Of a DNA stretch of 64,000 nucleotides, positions 27,280-37,469 are shown piece after piece; the first letter of the stretch is position 1, and every line of letters starts with the position of its first letter. The position numbers were made by a program, and so were the translations under genes. The notes below the pieces were generated by a model. It saw only the letters and a list, made by a program, of their open reading frames with translations. It had not been told where the DNA came from and ran no database searches. Location: assembly GCF_018398335.1 (NCBI RefSeq), contig NZ_JAHBRX010000003.1, forward strand, positions 62,001 through 126,000, written 5' to 3'. This DNA is from Chelatococcus sp. HY11. GTDB lineage: Bacteria > Pseudomonadota > Alphaproteobacteria > Rhizobiales > Beijerinckiaceae.

Positions 27280-28206
27280 TCAAGATCGAGCTGCGTCTTC
27301 CCGTACCTCGATACCTGCCGCCCGCTCAACCAACTTGACCAGCGCTGTGACGTCATCACCCGACATTCCTGCCTCCCCGGCAGCCTCCCAAAGCTTGGCC
27401 ATCCCGCTGAGGGCAGGCATGTCATGGATGGGAAAGCCTGCTTGTTCGGCTTGCTCAAAAGCGAGCGCGATATCTTTCTCGAGCAGGGCGATCTTTCCGC
27501 CGTTGTCGAAGCGGCGCGATGTGATCGCATCGATCCGACGACGGGTGAATCCGGTACTGGCACCGCTGCTGCGCATGACGACATCAGCCATTCGGGTCGG
27601 AGACAGCCCAAGCTTGCACCCGAGTGTCAGGGCCTCGAAAGCCGTAGCCATGTTCGCTGCGGCTAGCAGGTTGTTGACGAGCTTCATGGTTTGAGCGTCA
27701 CCGGGCCGATCTCCGATAGCGATGACAGACGTGCTGATCCTGGACAGGATCGGTTCGAGGAGCGCATGCAGCGCCTCCTCGCCAGCCGTCATGATGGTCA
27801 GCGATCCGCTTCTCGCGGCAGAGGCGCCTCCCGATACGGGCGCATCTAACGTCCGGATGCCTGATTTGCTGAGAATGTCCGCATAATCTCGTAAGTGGTT
27901 AGGTCCGACAGTCGACATTTCGACAAACACACGTATCCTCGATCCCTTCACCAATCCTGACCCGCCCAGCGTAACCTCCCTGCACGCAGCGAGGTGGGGA
28001 AGACAGGTGAAAACAACATCGGCCGCGTCAGCAACACCTTGTGGTGATGAATGTGAGAAAGCGCCTAGGCCCGAGAATCGTTCGAGCGTTGCGGCATCCG
28101 AATCGTAGACATGAAGAGCCGCGCCCGACGATAGTAGCCGACCAGCTATGGCGCCGCCCATATTGCCGAGACCAACGAATCCGATGTCAGAGATGGCTTG
28201 GCTCAC
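27280..28206 (-). CDS. 3-Hydroxyisobutyrate-dehydrogenase-family oxidoreductase
   Basis: A 308-aa beta-hydroxyacid dehydrogenase. The N-terminal NAD(P) motif is IGFVGLGNMGGAIAGRLL, a substrate-binding segment is LDAPVSGGASAARSGSLTIM, and the catalytic Lys region is MKLVNNLLAAAN. The GTG start at 28204-28206 has GGAG about seven bases upstream. It ends 15 bases from the ferredoxin stop on the other strand. Possible substrates are 3-hydroxyisobutyrate, tartronate semialdehyde or a related hydroxyacid. Confidence 0.88.
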   Translation of the reverse strand: MSQAISDIGFVGLGNMGGAIAGRLLSSGAALHVYDSDAATLERFSGLGAFSHSSPQGVADAADVVFTCLPHLAACREVTLGGSGLVKGSRIRVFVEMSTVGPNHLRDYADILSKSGIRTLDAPVSGGASAARSGSLTIMTAGEEALHALLEPILSRISTSVIAIGDRPGDAQTMKLVNNLLAAANMATAFEALTLGCKLGLSPTRMADVVMRSSGASTGFTRRRIDAITSRRFDNGGKIALLEKDIALAFEQAEQAGFPIHDMPALSGMAKLWEAAGEAGMSGDDVTALVKLVERAAGIEVREDAARS

Positions 28207-28340
28207 TTTGGTCTCCGTGCTTTGATTTCTCAGTTACCGTTTAATCTAGTAGGGTAGGCCAACTCCTATCCTTAGGAAGGCGAGCAAACCTAGTGTCCTG
28301 AAGAATAATCGAAGTTCAAGTAACAGCCAACGAGTTTGAT

Positions 28341-28766
28341 ATGACCAGTCTAAGCGAGACGGGACGCAAGATCCTACGGCGCCTCATCGGCGAGAGCAAT
28401 TTTGCTGCACGCGATGCCTCCCGAAATACCTTCAATTCAGATTTTCAACGCATATCAGAAGAATACGCCTTTGCGACCATCTGGAACCGGACGGGGCTCG
28501 ATTTCAAGACCCGCAGCCTGCTCTGCATCGCCTCGCTCACTGCACTGGGGCTCTGGCCGCAGCTTAGGATGCACATCCACAGCGCCTTGAATAATGGATC
28601 AACAATAGACGAGCTTAAGGAGGTGGTCATTCACCTTTCGGTCTATGTCGGACTCCCTGCTGCGTCCGAGGCCGGCCGTATGATCGAAGCAGTACTCGCC
28701 GAACGGGGACAGAGCCCGGCAACTACACCTCAGCCACCCGCTAAAGGCCTATCCGATGATAGGTGA
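28341..28766 (+). CDS. Carboxymuconolactone-decarboxylase-like protein
   Basis: A 141-aa all-helical protein with the PcaC-like core: RSLLCIASLTALGLWPQLRMHIHSALNNG then IDELKEVVIHLSVYVGLPAASEA. The redox CxxC of AhpD-type members is absent, so a decarboxylase or isomerase-like role is more likely. A Pro-rich tail ends the protein. It starts about 134 bases from the divergent dehydrogenase and precedes the Tct transporter genes. Confidence 0.82.
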   Translation: MTSLSETGRKILRRLIGESNFAARDASRNTFNSDFQRISEEYAFATIWNRTGLDFKTRSLLCIASLTALGLWPQLRMHIHSALNNGSTIDELKEVVIHLSVYVGLPAASEAGRMIEAVLAERGQSPATTPQPPAKGLSDDR

Positions 28767-28868
28767 ACCAGAATGCGCTTCGGAAAAGACTGCTGTTCCG
28801 TACAGTCTCGATAAAGAAGACCTGCTCCCAACGTCCCCAATGGACTGCGGTCAAATCTGGAGGAAAGT

Positions 28869-29822
28869 ATGATTTCACGTATCATTGTGGGTGCGCTCGC
28901 CTTGGGCGCGCTCGCAGTTCCGGCTGCCGCGGCGGACTATCCGGCTCAGCCTATCAAGGTGATCTTGCCATTCGGTCCAGGGACGGGCAGCGATATTGCG
29001 ACCCGGATCGTGCTCGACGAGGTTCACAAGCAGACGGCTGCAAACTTCGTCATCGAGAATCGCGCGGGAGCGCTCGGCGTCATCGGGGCGACGGCGCTGC
29101 TCAGGGCACCCGCCGATGGCTATACGGTCCTGATGACCGGAACGTCCTCACATTCGCTCGCGCCATCACTCTCCAAGTCAGCTACGTACGACCCGTTAAA
29201 CGATTTTTCGCATGTCATTACGATGACCTATATTCCCTTCACGGTGCTCGTCCCATCAACATCGAAATACGACACGATCCAGTCGCTGATAAAGGATATC
29301 AGGGCGAATCCGGGCAAGCTGACCTACGGGTTCGCCAGCGGAAGTACTCGCATTTTCGGCGCTAAATTTCACAAGCTGTCTGACATCGATGCTCTGGGAG
29401 TTTCCTACAAGTCATCCCAAGAGGCGTTGACTGATCTGCTCGGTGGTCAGCTCGACTATATGGTCGTCGACTCGGCTGCCGCTGTTGGCATCATCAAAGG
29501 AGAAAAAGCTCGCGCCTTAGCGATGCTGAGCGACGAGCGCTCCAGGCTGCTGCCCGACGTTCCAGCGTTGAAGGAACTCGGATTGCCGTCCATCAAGCTC
29601 ACCGGTTGGACCGGGCTCGCGGGGCCCAAGGGCATGCCCGATGAGGCGAAACGATGGCTGGCCGAGCACATCGGTGCTGCCCTTGCCGACACTGCAACAA
29701 TCGAGAAGCTGAAGAACAGCACGGTCGAGGCCGCGACACCGGTAGATGTGGATCAATGGGTACGGACTCAGCTTCAAAGCTGGAGCGAGGCCGCGAAGGA
29801 AGCTGGAGTTCAGCCGGAATAA
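28869..29822 (+). CDS. tctC: Tripartite tricarboxylate transporter, periplasmic binding protein
   Basis: A 317-aa Bug-family binding protein. The signal peptide MISRIIVGALALGALAVPAAAA is cleaved before DYPAQPIK. The family pattern continues with ILPFGPGTGSDIATRIV, FVIENRAGALGVIGA, YTVLMTGTSSHSLAPSL and LPDVPALKELGLP. It follows a strong GGAGGAAAG ribosome-binding site. It delivers an organic acid, probably a carboxylate made or used in this region, to the TctAB membrane part. Specificity cannot be read from the sequence. Confidence 0.93.
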   Translation: MISRIIVGALALGALAVPAAAADYPAQPIKVILPFGPGTGSDIATRIVLDEVHKQTAANFVIENRAGALGVIGATALLRAPADGYTVLMTGTSSHSLAPSLSKSATYDPLNDFSHVITMTYIPFTVLVPSTSKYDTIQSLIKDIRANPGKLTYGFASGSTRIFGAKFHKLSDIDALGVSYKSSQEALTDLLGGQLDYMVVDSAAAVGIIKGEKARALAMLSDERSRLLPDVPALKELGLPSIKLTGWTGLAGPKGMPDEAKRWLAEHIGAALADTATIEKLKNSTVEAATPVDVDQWVRTQLQSWSEAAKEAGVQPE

Positions 29823-29886
29823 ACCCGGTCGGTCGCCTTACCAAGGTGGCGGCCGACGATTTCCTCCCGACCGAAGCGAGAAACGT

Positions 29887-30348
29887 ATGTCGATCAATCG
29901 GCCCAAAGACCTCATTCTTGGTTTGATTTTCCTCGTCGTGGGCTTGACAGGAATTCTGATCGCGAGGGGTTACCCGTTCGGTACGACCCGGATCATGGGA
30001 CCGGGTTTCTTCCCAATCATGCTGGGGGGGGGCCTTGTCGGACTGGCGGCTGTCCTGTTGGTCCGGAGCACCCTTGGTCCCCGCGATAGCCTCCTGTCGA
30101 TCGCGATAAGGCCGCTGGCTCTCATACTTGGCGGAACGCTACTATTTGGTCTCCTGATCCGGCCCGCAGGATTGATCATCTCGATCATTCTCATGGTCGT
30201 GGTCGGCACCGCAGCGGACAGGCAACTGAAGCTTCACCAGACACTCCTCCTCGCCGCTATCCTCGCCGGTGCTAGTGCTTTTGTTTTCGTTTATGCATTG
30301 GGCCAGCCCATTCCGATCCTCGGGAGCTGGTTCGAGAACGGAGTATAA
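29887..30348 (+). CDS. tctB: Tripartite tricarboxylate transporter, small membrane subunit
   Basis: A 153-aa protein with four predicted transmembrane segments (LILGLIFLVVGLTGILIA near the start, then LGGGLVGLAAVLLV, LALILGGTLLFGLL and a C-terminal pair). It matches TctB in size and position. ATG 29887 fits the first membrane helix. Its TAA overlaps the tctA ATG (30346-30350), so the two are coupled. Confidence 0.88.
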   Translation: MSINRPKDLILGLIFLVVGLTGILIARGYPFGTTRIMGPGFFPIMLGGGLVGLAAVLLVRSTLGPRDSLLSIAIRPLALILGGTLLFGLLIRPAGLIISIILMVVVGTAADRQLKLHQTLLLAAILAGASAFVFVYALGQPIPILGSWFENGV

Positions 30349-31853
30349 TGATGGATCTGCTGCAAAATCTCGTTCTCGGATTCGAGACTGCGGCCACGGG
30401 ACAAAATCTCCTGTATTGTTTTGTCGGGTGCTTTCTGGGCACGCTGATCGGTGTCCTCCCAGGTCTTGGCCCCGCTGCGACCATCGCCATGCTCCTGCCG
30501 GCAACCTTCGCGCTCGATCCGACCGCCGCGCTAATCATGTTGGCAGGCATTTATTACGGCGCCCAGTACGGTGGATCGACCACGGCAATCCTGGTCAATC
30601 TTCCAGGCGAATCCTCGTCTGTTGTGACGGCAATTGACGGTTACCAACTGGCCCGGCAAGGTAAAGCGGGCCTCGCGCTCAGCACCGCTGCACTCGGCTC
30701 TTTCTTTGCTGGATCAGTCGCCACCCTGGTGATCGCGATGTTCGCGCCAGCGCTTTCTTCAACGGCACTTCTTTTCAGCGCGCCCGAGTACTTTTCGCTG
30801 ATGGTTCTCGGCCTTATCGCATCCGCCGTATTGGCGCACGGCTCCCTCGTCAACGCACTTGGGATGATTCTCCTGGGTCTTCTCATCGGCATCGTTGGAA
30901 TCGACGTGACATCGGGAGCGAACCGTTTTGCATTTGGTATACCGGAACTTTCGGATGGAATTGGAATCATTCCTGTAGCGATGGGAATGTTTGGACTGGG
31001 AGAAATCATTCATAATCTTCAGGCCAACGAGGGTGAGCGAACCGCATACAAGGCAGCTCTCGGCGGCATGTTGCCGAGCCGGAAGGAAATGCGCCAGATC
31101 ACGTCGCCGATCCTCAGAGGGACCGTCATCGGCACGATCCTTGGCATACTCCCAGGAGGCGGCGCACTGCTGTCTTCGTTTGCATCGTATGCGATAGAAA
31201 AAAAGCTCTCGAAGGACCCTAGCCGTTTTGGTCGTGGCGCAATCGAAGGCGTGGCCGGTCCAGAATCGGCTAATAACGCTGGCGCCCAGACATCTTTCAT
31301 TCCGTTGCTCACGCTCGGGATCCCCTCCAATGTCATCATGGCGTTGATGGCAGGCGCAATGATCATGCACGGAGTGCAGCCCGGCCCGGCCGTCGTACGC
31401 GAGCAACCCGCGCTGTTCTGGGGCATGATCGCATCGATGTGGATTGGCAACCTTATGCTTGTCATTCTCAATCTGCCGCTGATCGGTATTTGGGTTCGTC
31501 TGCTGACGATCCCTTACAAATATCTCTTCCCGTCGATCATGGTGTTCTGCGCCATCGGCGTCTTCACTATTGGCGGGAGCCAAGTCGATATATACGTGAT
31601 GGTGATCTTTGGATTCATGGGTTTCATATTCCGGAGACTGGATGCAGAGCCCGCGCCGCTCCTCATGGGAATGATCCTGGGTCCGATGATGGAAGAATAT
31701 TTGCGTCGTGCGATGCTCATCTCGCGCGGCGACGCCACGGTATTTCTGCTGCGCCCGATCAGCGCGACATTGCTAGCGCTTTCGGTCGCGGCAGTTCTGC
31801 TGGTTGCCTTTCCAGCCATCCGTCGCAAACGCGACGAAGCTCTGCAGGATTGA
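30348..31853 (+). CDS. tctA: Tripartite tricarboxylate transporter, large membrane subunit
   Basis: A 501-aa polytopic protein with the TctA signature GTLIGVLPGLGPAATIAMLLP (residues 29-49) and the second half motif GTVIGTILGILPGGGALLSSF. About eleven to twelve membrane segments are visible. It forms the cation-coupled permease of the TctCBA system. A second ATG at 30351 is an equally possible start. Confidence 0.93.
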   Translation: MMDLLQNLVLGFETAATGQNLLYCFVGCFLGTLIGVLPGLGPAATIAMLLPATFALDPTAALIMLAGIYYGAQYGGSTTAILVNLPGESSSVVTAIDGYQLARQGKAGLALSTAALGSFFAGSVATLVIAMFAPALSSTALLFSAPEYFSLMVLGLIASAVLAHGSLVNALGMILLGLLIGIVGIDVTSGANRFAFGIPELSDGIGIIPVAMGMFGLGEIIHNLQANEGERTAYKAALGGMLPSRKEMRQITSPILRGTVIGTILGILPGGGALLSSFASYAIEKKLSKDPSRFGRGAIEGVAGPESANNAGAQTSFIPLLTLGIPSNVIMALMAGAMIMHGVQPGPAVVREQPALFWGMIASMWIGNLMLVILNLPLIGIWVRLLTIPYKYLFPSIMVFCAIGVFTIGGSQVDIYVMVIFGFMGFIFRRLDAEPAPLLMGMILGPMMEEYLRRAMLISRGDATVFLLRPISATLLALSVAAVLLVAFPAIRRKRDEALQD

Positions 31854-31859
31854 TGCAAA

Positions 31860-33107
31860 TTGGACAGCAGTAGCAAGCATCAACCTGTCGTCATCGTCGG
31901 AGGCGGGCAAGCCGGGTTCCAGGTGGCGGCCTCATTGAGGCAGGCAGGTTTTGCGGAGCCACTTCTCATCATCAGCGACGAAAACCATCTGCCTTATCAA
32001 CGCCCACCTTTATCGAAGTCGTATCTCAATGACGGTGCAGCGCCAGAGAGCCTCCACTTTCGTCCGCAGGAGTTTCTTGAAAGCAACAGGATCGACTTTG
32101 AGAACAGCACTTTGGTTCAGGCCATAGATCGGCAAGCAGGCAAGATCGTTACGTCGAAAGGAAAAAATCGGTCATTCAGCCGGCTCGTGATTGCAACAGG
32201 CTCACGCAACCGGGCCTTGCAAGTCCCTGGCGCGCAGTTGAAGGGCGTCGTCGGTCTCCGGACGATTGCCGATGCCGAGTATGTTCGTTCATTGCTTCTC
32301 GATGCGGAAGATGTCGTGATCGTCGGTGCGGGATTTGTCGGTCTCGAACTCGCATCTCATTCCGCGAAACGTGGCCACCGGGTAACCGTCGTGGAGGCGG
32401 CCGAAAGAGCTATGCAGCGTGTGGCATCACCGCAAGTATCGGCTGTCTTCGCTCGAGCGCACGCGCAAAATGGTGTGATGTTTCGCTTCCGTAGCGGCGT
32501 CGTGAAGCTGTTGGGTGAAGCCGGTCATGTCAGCGCTGTTGAGTGTGACAACGGCGACATTATAAGAGCCGATTTGGTGCTAGTCGGAATTGGCGTCATA
32601 CCGAACACCGAACTGGCAGCCGAGGCTGGCTTACCGGTCAACAATGGTATCGTCGTCGATGAGCGTCTTCGCACAGCCGACCCTCGCATTTCCGCCATAG
32701 GCGACTGCGCGAATCATCCAAGCCGCTTCGCGTTGAACTCCGTGCGAATTGAATCCGTGCAGAATGCTACCGATCAGGCTCGCCATGTCGCGTTGAGTCT
32801 TTCAAACGGGACGGACGAACCTTATGCTGCGGTTCCGTGGTTCTGGAGTGAGCAGGGCAAGTTGAGGCTTCAGATCGTCGGGCTATCCCACGGGGTTGAT
32901 CATTGGGTAATGCGTGGAGAGCCAGACTCGCACGCATTCTCCGTCTTTGGCTATCGCGGGTCGAAGCTCGCCGTTGTAGAATCCGTGGGTCGCCCGGCTG
33001 ACCATGTCCTCGCACGAAGGTTAATCGGAGCCGACATTGATGTCCCGCCGGAAATGGCAGCCGACCCGTCGCGTGACATCAAAAGCCTAGCCTGGTTGGC
33101 TACCTAG
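31860..33107 (+). CDS. Ferredoxin reductase (FAD/NAD, putidaredoxin-reductase type)
   Basis: A 415-aa flavoprotein with two Rossmann folds: VVIVGGGQAGFQVA near residue 10 for FAD and VVIVGAGFVGLELA near 157 for NAD. LPYQRPPLSK and RISAIGDCAN are typical of oxygenase-coupled reductases. The start is TTG 31860, six bases after the tctA stop; no ATG lies near. It completes the P450-ferredoxin-reductase chain although the three genes are not adjacent. Its stop TAG lies in the CTAG at the edge of an IS relic. Confidence 0.9.
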   Translation: MDSSSKHQPVVIVGGGQAGFQVAASLRQAGFAEPLLIISDENHLPYQRPPLSKSYLNDGAAPESLHFRPQEFLESNRIDFENSTLVQAIDRQAGKIVTSKGKNRSFSRLVIATGSRNRALQVPGAQLKGVVGLRTIADAEYVRSLLLDAEDVVIVGAGFVGLELASHSAKRGHRVTVVEAAERAMQRVASPQVSAVFARAHAQNGVMFRFRSGVVKLLGEAGHVSAVECDNGDIIRADLVLVGIGVIPNTELAAEAGLPVNNGIVVDERLRTADPRISAIGDCANHPSRFALNSVRIESVQNATDQARHVALSLSNGTDEPYAAVPWFWSEQGKLRLQIVGLSHGVDHWVMRGEPDSHAFSVFGYRGSKLAVVESVGRPADHVLARRLIGADIDVPPEMAADPSRDIKSLAWLAT

Positions 33108-33408
33108 GGTCCGGACCCATAAAAGTGGTTTGCTGGTTAGGCGATTTGTGATTCACGGCTTCCGACAGGAGGCTACGAATGAATCGGGACTGTTTCTGGC
33201 TGACAGACGAGCAATTCGCGCGGATTGCACCCCATTTGCCGAACGATACGAGAGGCAAGCCGCGCGTCGATGATTGGCGGGTGATCAGCGGGATCGTGCA
33301 CGTACTTTCGAAGGGTTGCCACGCGTTACGATCGCCTCGCGACCAATTTGCTTTCCGCAGTCTGCACCGCCGCGACCATCAGCTGCTGGTTATGAGTCTT
33401 GGCCCTAG
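33104..33408 (+). mobile_element. Internally deleted IS5-family relic (about 297 bp) with CTAG flanks
   Basis: GGTCCGGACCCA at 33108 pairs imperfectly with the reversed end near 33393-33404, and CTAG flanks both sides. Inside, an N-terminal transposase piece (MNRDCFWLTDEQFARIAPHLP...DWRVISGIVHVL, from 33179) is joined to the C-terminal piece VATRYDRLATN...ISCWL in another frame, stopping at 33395. The middle, including the catalytic Asp residues, is missing. With both ends kept it could still be moved by a full-length relative. Confidence 0.78.
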
Positions 33409-33508
33409 ATGCCGTAATGGGCCGGTGTCTCAAGAGTAGCCATGCTGTGTGGCTGTCCCTCAGAATGATGTTGTTGAAACGAGGTTCGAGCGATCGGCCT
33501 CAAGCATC

Positions 33509-34555
33509 ATGAGAGGAACAGCCGTGGAGCATTATGCAGGAATCGATGTCTCTCTGAAAGAGAGCAACGTGTGCGTCGTCGATACGACTGGAAAAGTGGT
33601 TCGCGAGGTGAAGCTCGTCAGCGAGCCGGAGGCCTTGGTTGGGTATTTCGAATTGCTCGGATTGCCTGTTTCCCGGATCGGTCTCGAAGCCGGCCCGCTA
33701 TCGCAGTGGCTGCATGCAGCGCTCTTGGCTGCCGGCCGTGACGTGGTTTTGCTGGAAACGCGGCACGTGAAGGCGGCGCTTTCAGCGATGACGGTGAAGA
33801 CTGACCGGAAGGATGCGCGGGGCATCGCGCAACTGCTGCGGATGGGATGGTATCGGCCGGTCCATGCGAAGTCGTCAGCGGCCCAGGACACACGAGCGTT
33901 GCTCGTCGGGCGTAAGCTCCTCCAGGGCAAGCTGCTCGATGTCGAGCTCAGCATCCGCGGCATCTTGCGGGGCTATGGATTGAAGGTCGGTGAGGTCAGC
34001 CGGGGGCGGTTCGAGGCGCGTATCCAGAACCTGATCGCGGGACACGCCACACTCTCGACGGTGATCGGCGGAATGTTGGCGGCGCGAGCGACGCTATGGA
34101 GCGAGTTTACAAAGCTTCATCGGGAGATGCTCCGGATCGCTCGGGCCGACGCGATCTGCCACCGACTGATGTCGGTGCCCGGCGTCGGTGCGCTGGTTTC
34201 GCTGACATACCGCTCGGCAGTGGACGACCCGACACGCTTCGGGAAATCCAGCACCGTCGGCGCATACTTCGGTCTGACGCCGAAGAAATATCAGTCCGGG
34301 GAAACCGACCGGGATGGCGGTGTCACGAAAATTGGCGACGCCATGGTACGCACCGCCTTGTTCGAAGCAGCACATATCATGCTGACGCGGGCGACGCGCT
34401 TCTCCGGCCTCAAACAGTGGGGGCTGAAAGTTGCGCGGCGGCGCGGAATGAAGCGCGCGAAGGTGGCGCTCGCCCGCAAGCTGGGTGTCGTGCTCCATCG
34501 CATGTGGATCGACGCGACCGACTTCCGGTGGAGCGCCGTGCACGTGGCCGCTTGA
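33509..34555 (+). CDS. IS110-family (IS1111-like) transposase
   Basis: A 348-aa DEDD/RuvC-like transposase: HYAGIDVSLKESNVCVVD (first Asp), LEAGPLSQWLHAALL (Glu), KTDRKDARGIAQLLRMGW (Asp pair). The C-terminal transposase_20 domain has LMSVPGVGALVSLTYRSAVDDPTRF and FGLTPKKYQSGE with a Ser-containing loop. ATG 33509 or the GTG/ATG just after are possible starts. IS110-type elements lack classical terminal repeats and use an RNA guide. A second, interrupted homologue lies at 36384/41960. Confidence 0.9.
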   Translation: MRGTAVEHYAGIDVSLKESNVCVVDTTGKVVREVKLVSEPEALVGYFELLGLPVSRIGLEAGPLSQWLHAALLAAGRDVVLLETRHVKAALSAMTVKTDRKDARGIAQLLRMGWYRPVHAKSSAAQDTRALLVGRKLLQGKLLDVELSIRGILRGYGLKVGEVSRGRFEARIQNLIAGHATLSTVIGGMLAARATLWSEFTKLHREMLRIARADAICHRLMSVPGVGALVSLTYRSAVDDPTRFGKSSTVGAYFGLTPKKYQSGETDRDGGVTKIGDAMVRTALFEAAHIMLTRATRFSGLKQWGLKVARRRGMKRAKVALARKLGVVLHRMWIDATDFRWSAVHVAA

Positions 34556-34800
34556 GAGTAGAAATGAGATTGGGTCGGTCAGGTTAGGCCGGCTCTGTTG
34601 GGGTCCCGTCGCCGGGACGCAGGCTTGGCAAGGTCGTGTGTAGTGCTGTGATTGCCTCGGCAAATCACGCTTCCTAGATTGACCTGCCGGCTTGAGGATC
34701 TGATGGCATGGTGTGGCAGCCTTCGTGCTGACCACGGACAGAAGCATGATCCTGGCGACGAGATATCGTTCAGAGGGACTTGACGATCAAAGGCCCATTA
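34556..34800 (+). ncRNA. Candidate guide (seek/bridge-type) RNA region of the IS1111-like element
   Basis: The noncoding stretch after the transposase contains GTCCCGTCGCCGGGAC (34603-34618), a 6-bp stem with a TCGC loop. Further on is a block starting CTGATGGCATGGTGTGGCAG (about 34700-34755). Both are conserved in order after the second homologue (42664-42891). Conservation outside the gene fits the structured guide RNA of IS1111-group elements, which lies downstream of the transposase. It is only a candidate. Confidence 0.45.
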
Positions 34801-34804
34801 CAGA

Positions 34805-36224
34805 AGCATTACTTTGGCAGATTAATCCTCGATTAACGATGATCGGCCATCTTTGGCACTTCAACAGGGGTGCGATGGATGGTGGAGCAGGATGTTGCAC
34901 TGACGGATTGGCTGAAGCCGTTCGTGGAGAAGCTTGGTCACAAGAAGCGGCGGAAGATGTGCCCGATTTATATTTCCGGCCTGATCGGTCCGGGAGATCG
35001 CAAGAGCATCGAGCCGATGGCGGGGCGACTTGCGCCCGATCATTATGATCGCCTCCATCACTTCATCTCTGATGGCATTTGGGAGGCTGGTCCACTTGAG
35101 GCAGAATTGGCCGTGCAGGCTGACAAGATCGTCGGGGCTCCAGATGCATTTCTGGTGATCGACGATACAGGTCTTCCGAAGAAGGGCGACCATTCTGTTG
35201 GGGTCGCGCCGCAATATGCGTCGATGCTGGGCAAGAGAGCCAATTGTCAGACGCTGGTGTCGTTGACGTTAGCACGCGACGAGGTCCCCATCCCAGTGGG
35301 TTTGCGTCTGTTCCTGCCCGAAAGCTGGGCCAGTGATCACGATCGGATGGCAAAAGCTGGTGTTCCCGAGCCGATGCGGATTTCCAGAACCAAGCCGGAG
35401 ATCGCACTCGACGAGATCGATCGGCTGATCGCAGTAGGCATGCGGTTCGGCACTGTGCTGGCTGACGCAGGCTATGGTCTATCAGCCGCTTTTCGCCAGG
35501 GCTTGAGTGCGCGGGGCCTCACCTGGGCCGTCGGCATTCCCAAGCATCAGAAGGTCTATCCCCATGATGTCGCATTGATCTTTCCTGTCGCCGGCCATGG
35601 AAGACCGCGTAAACATTCCATCCCCGATACGCTATCGACAGCAGCCGAAACGATCTTTGCAGGTTCAACATGGAAGAAAGTCAGTTGGCGTCGTGGCACG
35701 AAAGGTCGATTGGCCGCGCGCTTTGCTGCCGTCCGCATTCGGATCGCTGATGGCAGTCCGCAACGTATCCTCGACAAGGGACAGCAGCATATGCCGGGCG
35801 AAGAGGCCTGGCTGGTCGGTGAATGGCGTTCAAACGACGAACGCAAATATTATCTCTCCAATCTGCCGGCAGAGACGACTTTGAAAGCTCTCGCGACGGC
35901 CATCAAGGCTCGATGGGTCTGCGAGCAGGCCCATCAGCAAATGAAAGAAGAACTCGGCCTCGATCACTTCGAAGGCCGGTCATGGCAAGGCCTTCACCGA
36001 CACGCCCTGATGACGATGATTGCCTATGCCTTCCTGCAACATCAGCGCCTGCACAAGGTAAAGCGGGAAAAAAAGGAAGAGACACGGCCCGCCTAAACCG
36101 ACACTGCCAGCTATTCGGCGCGCAGTCATAGCCGCGCTCTCAAACCACCATCCACGACAACGATGTCCACACTGCCGTATCAGGCTCCAAATGATCCCAA
36201 AATCAATTCTGCCAAAGTAGTGCT
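34805..36224 (+). mobile_element. IS701-family element
   Basis: Imperfect terminal repeats AGCATTACTTTGGCAGATTA (34805-34824) and the reversed AGCACTACTTTGGCAGAATT (36205-36224) enclose one transposase gene. No clean target duplication was found next to these ends (CAGA on the left, AGGA on the right). The element lies between two IS110-like elements. Confidence 0.78.
34870..36096 (+). CDS. IS701-family transposase
   Basis: A 408-aa protein of the DDE_5 (IS701) type. The first Asp is in FLVIDDTGLPKKGDHSVGVAPQY, the second in TVLADAGYGLSAAFR, followed by TWAVGIPKHQKVYP. The C-terminal Glu region is RWVCEQAHQQMKEELGLDHFEGRSWQG, which is highly characteristic. The gene fills the element and appears complete. 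Several Met codons near the N-terminus could serve as start. Confidence 0.9.
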   Translation: MRWMVEQDVALTDWLKPFVEKLGHKKRRKMCPIYISGLIGPGDRKSIEPMAGRLAPDHYDRLHHFISDGIWEAGPLEAELAVQADKIVGAPDAFLVIDDTGLPKKGDHSVGVAPQYASMLGKRANCQTLVSLTLARDEVPIPVGLRLFLPESWASDHDRMAKAGVPEPMRISRTKPEIALDEIDRLIAVGMRFGTVLADAGYGLSAAFRQGLSARGLTWAVGIPKHQKVYPHDVALIFPVAGHGRPRKHSIPDTLSTAAETIFAGSTWKKVSWRRGTKGRLAARFAAVRIRIADGSPQRILDKGQQHMPGEEAWLVGEWRSNDERKYYLSNLPAETTLKALATAIKARWVCEQAHQQMKEELGLDHFEGRSWQGLHRHALMTMIAYAFLQHQRLHKVKREKKEETRPA

Positions 36225-36383
36225 AGGAGACCTGTGCGCCGGTAGGTGCTGGACGCAGGGTGTTGACTAGATGTCGTACTGGGCCTGCCGCCAGCGGGGT
36301 AGCGTGGCGGGACGGCTGTCCCTCAGAGTGATGGTGTCGAAACGGGTCCGAGGGATCGGCCCCAAACATCATGAGGAACAGCC

Positions 36384-36712
36384 ATGGACTATTATGCCGG
36401 AATCGACGTGTCGTTGGAACTCAGCAGCGTCTGCGTGATCGACGCGACAGGGCAGATCGTTCGCGAGGCGAAGGTGGCGAGCGAGCCCGAGGCGCTCATC
36501 GCCTTCCTGACCGAGCTGGAACTGCCCCTGACCCGCATTGGCCTGGAGGCGGGCCCTCTCTCGCAGTGGCTGTATGCGGGCTTGGCGAAGGCCGGGTATG
36601 ACGTCGTGCTGCTGGAGACACGGCATGTGAAGGCGGCCCTTTCCGCCATGATCGTCAAGACTGATCGCAGGGATGCGCGTGGCATCGCCCACCTTCTGCG
36701 CATGGGATGGTT
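36384..36712 (+). pseudogene. IS110-family transposase, 5' part (interrupted)
   Basis: The first about 109 codons of an IS1111-like transposase related to the gene at 33509: MDYYAGIDVSLELSSVCVID, LEAGPLSQWLYAGL and TDRRDARGIAHLLRMGW. The frame is cut at 36712 by an IS21 element; the repeat GATGGTT occurs here and again at 41953-41959, where the same gene resumes. The 5' leader is also related to that of the first IS110 gene (GGCTGTCCCTCAGA upstream). Confidence 0.88.
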
Positions 36713-36781
36713 GCGCGGCGACAATCAAGGTGAGATTCAGCGTCAATCAGGATGAGACTCTGCGGCGGGGGTGTGACGTAG

Positions 36782-37450
<669 letters not shown>

Positions 37451-37469
37451 TGAGCCTGACCGACGGCTG

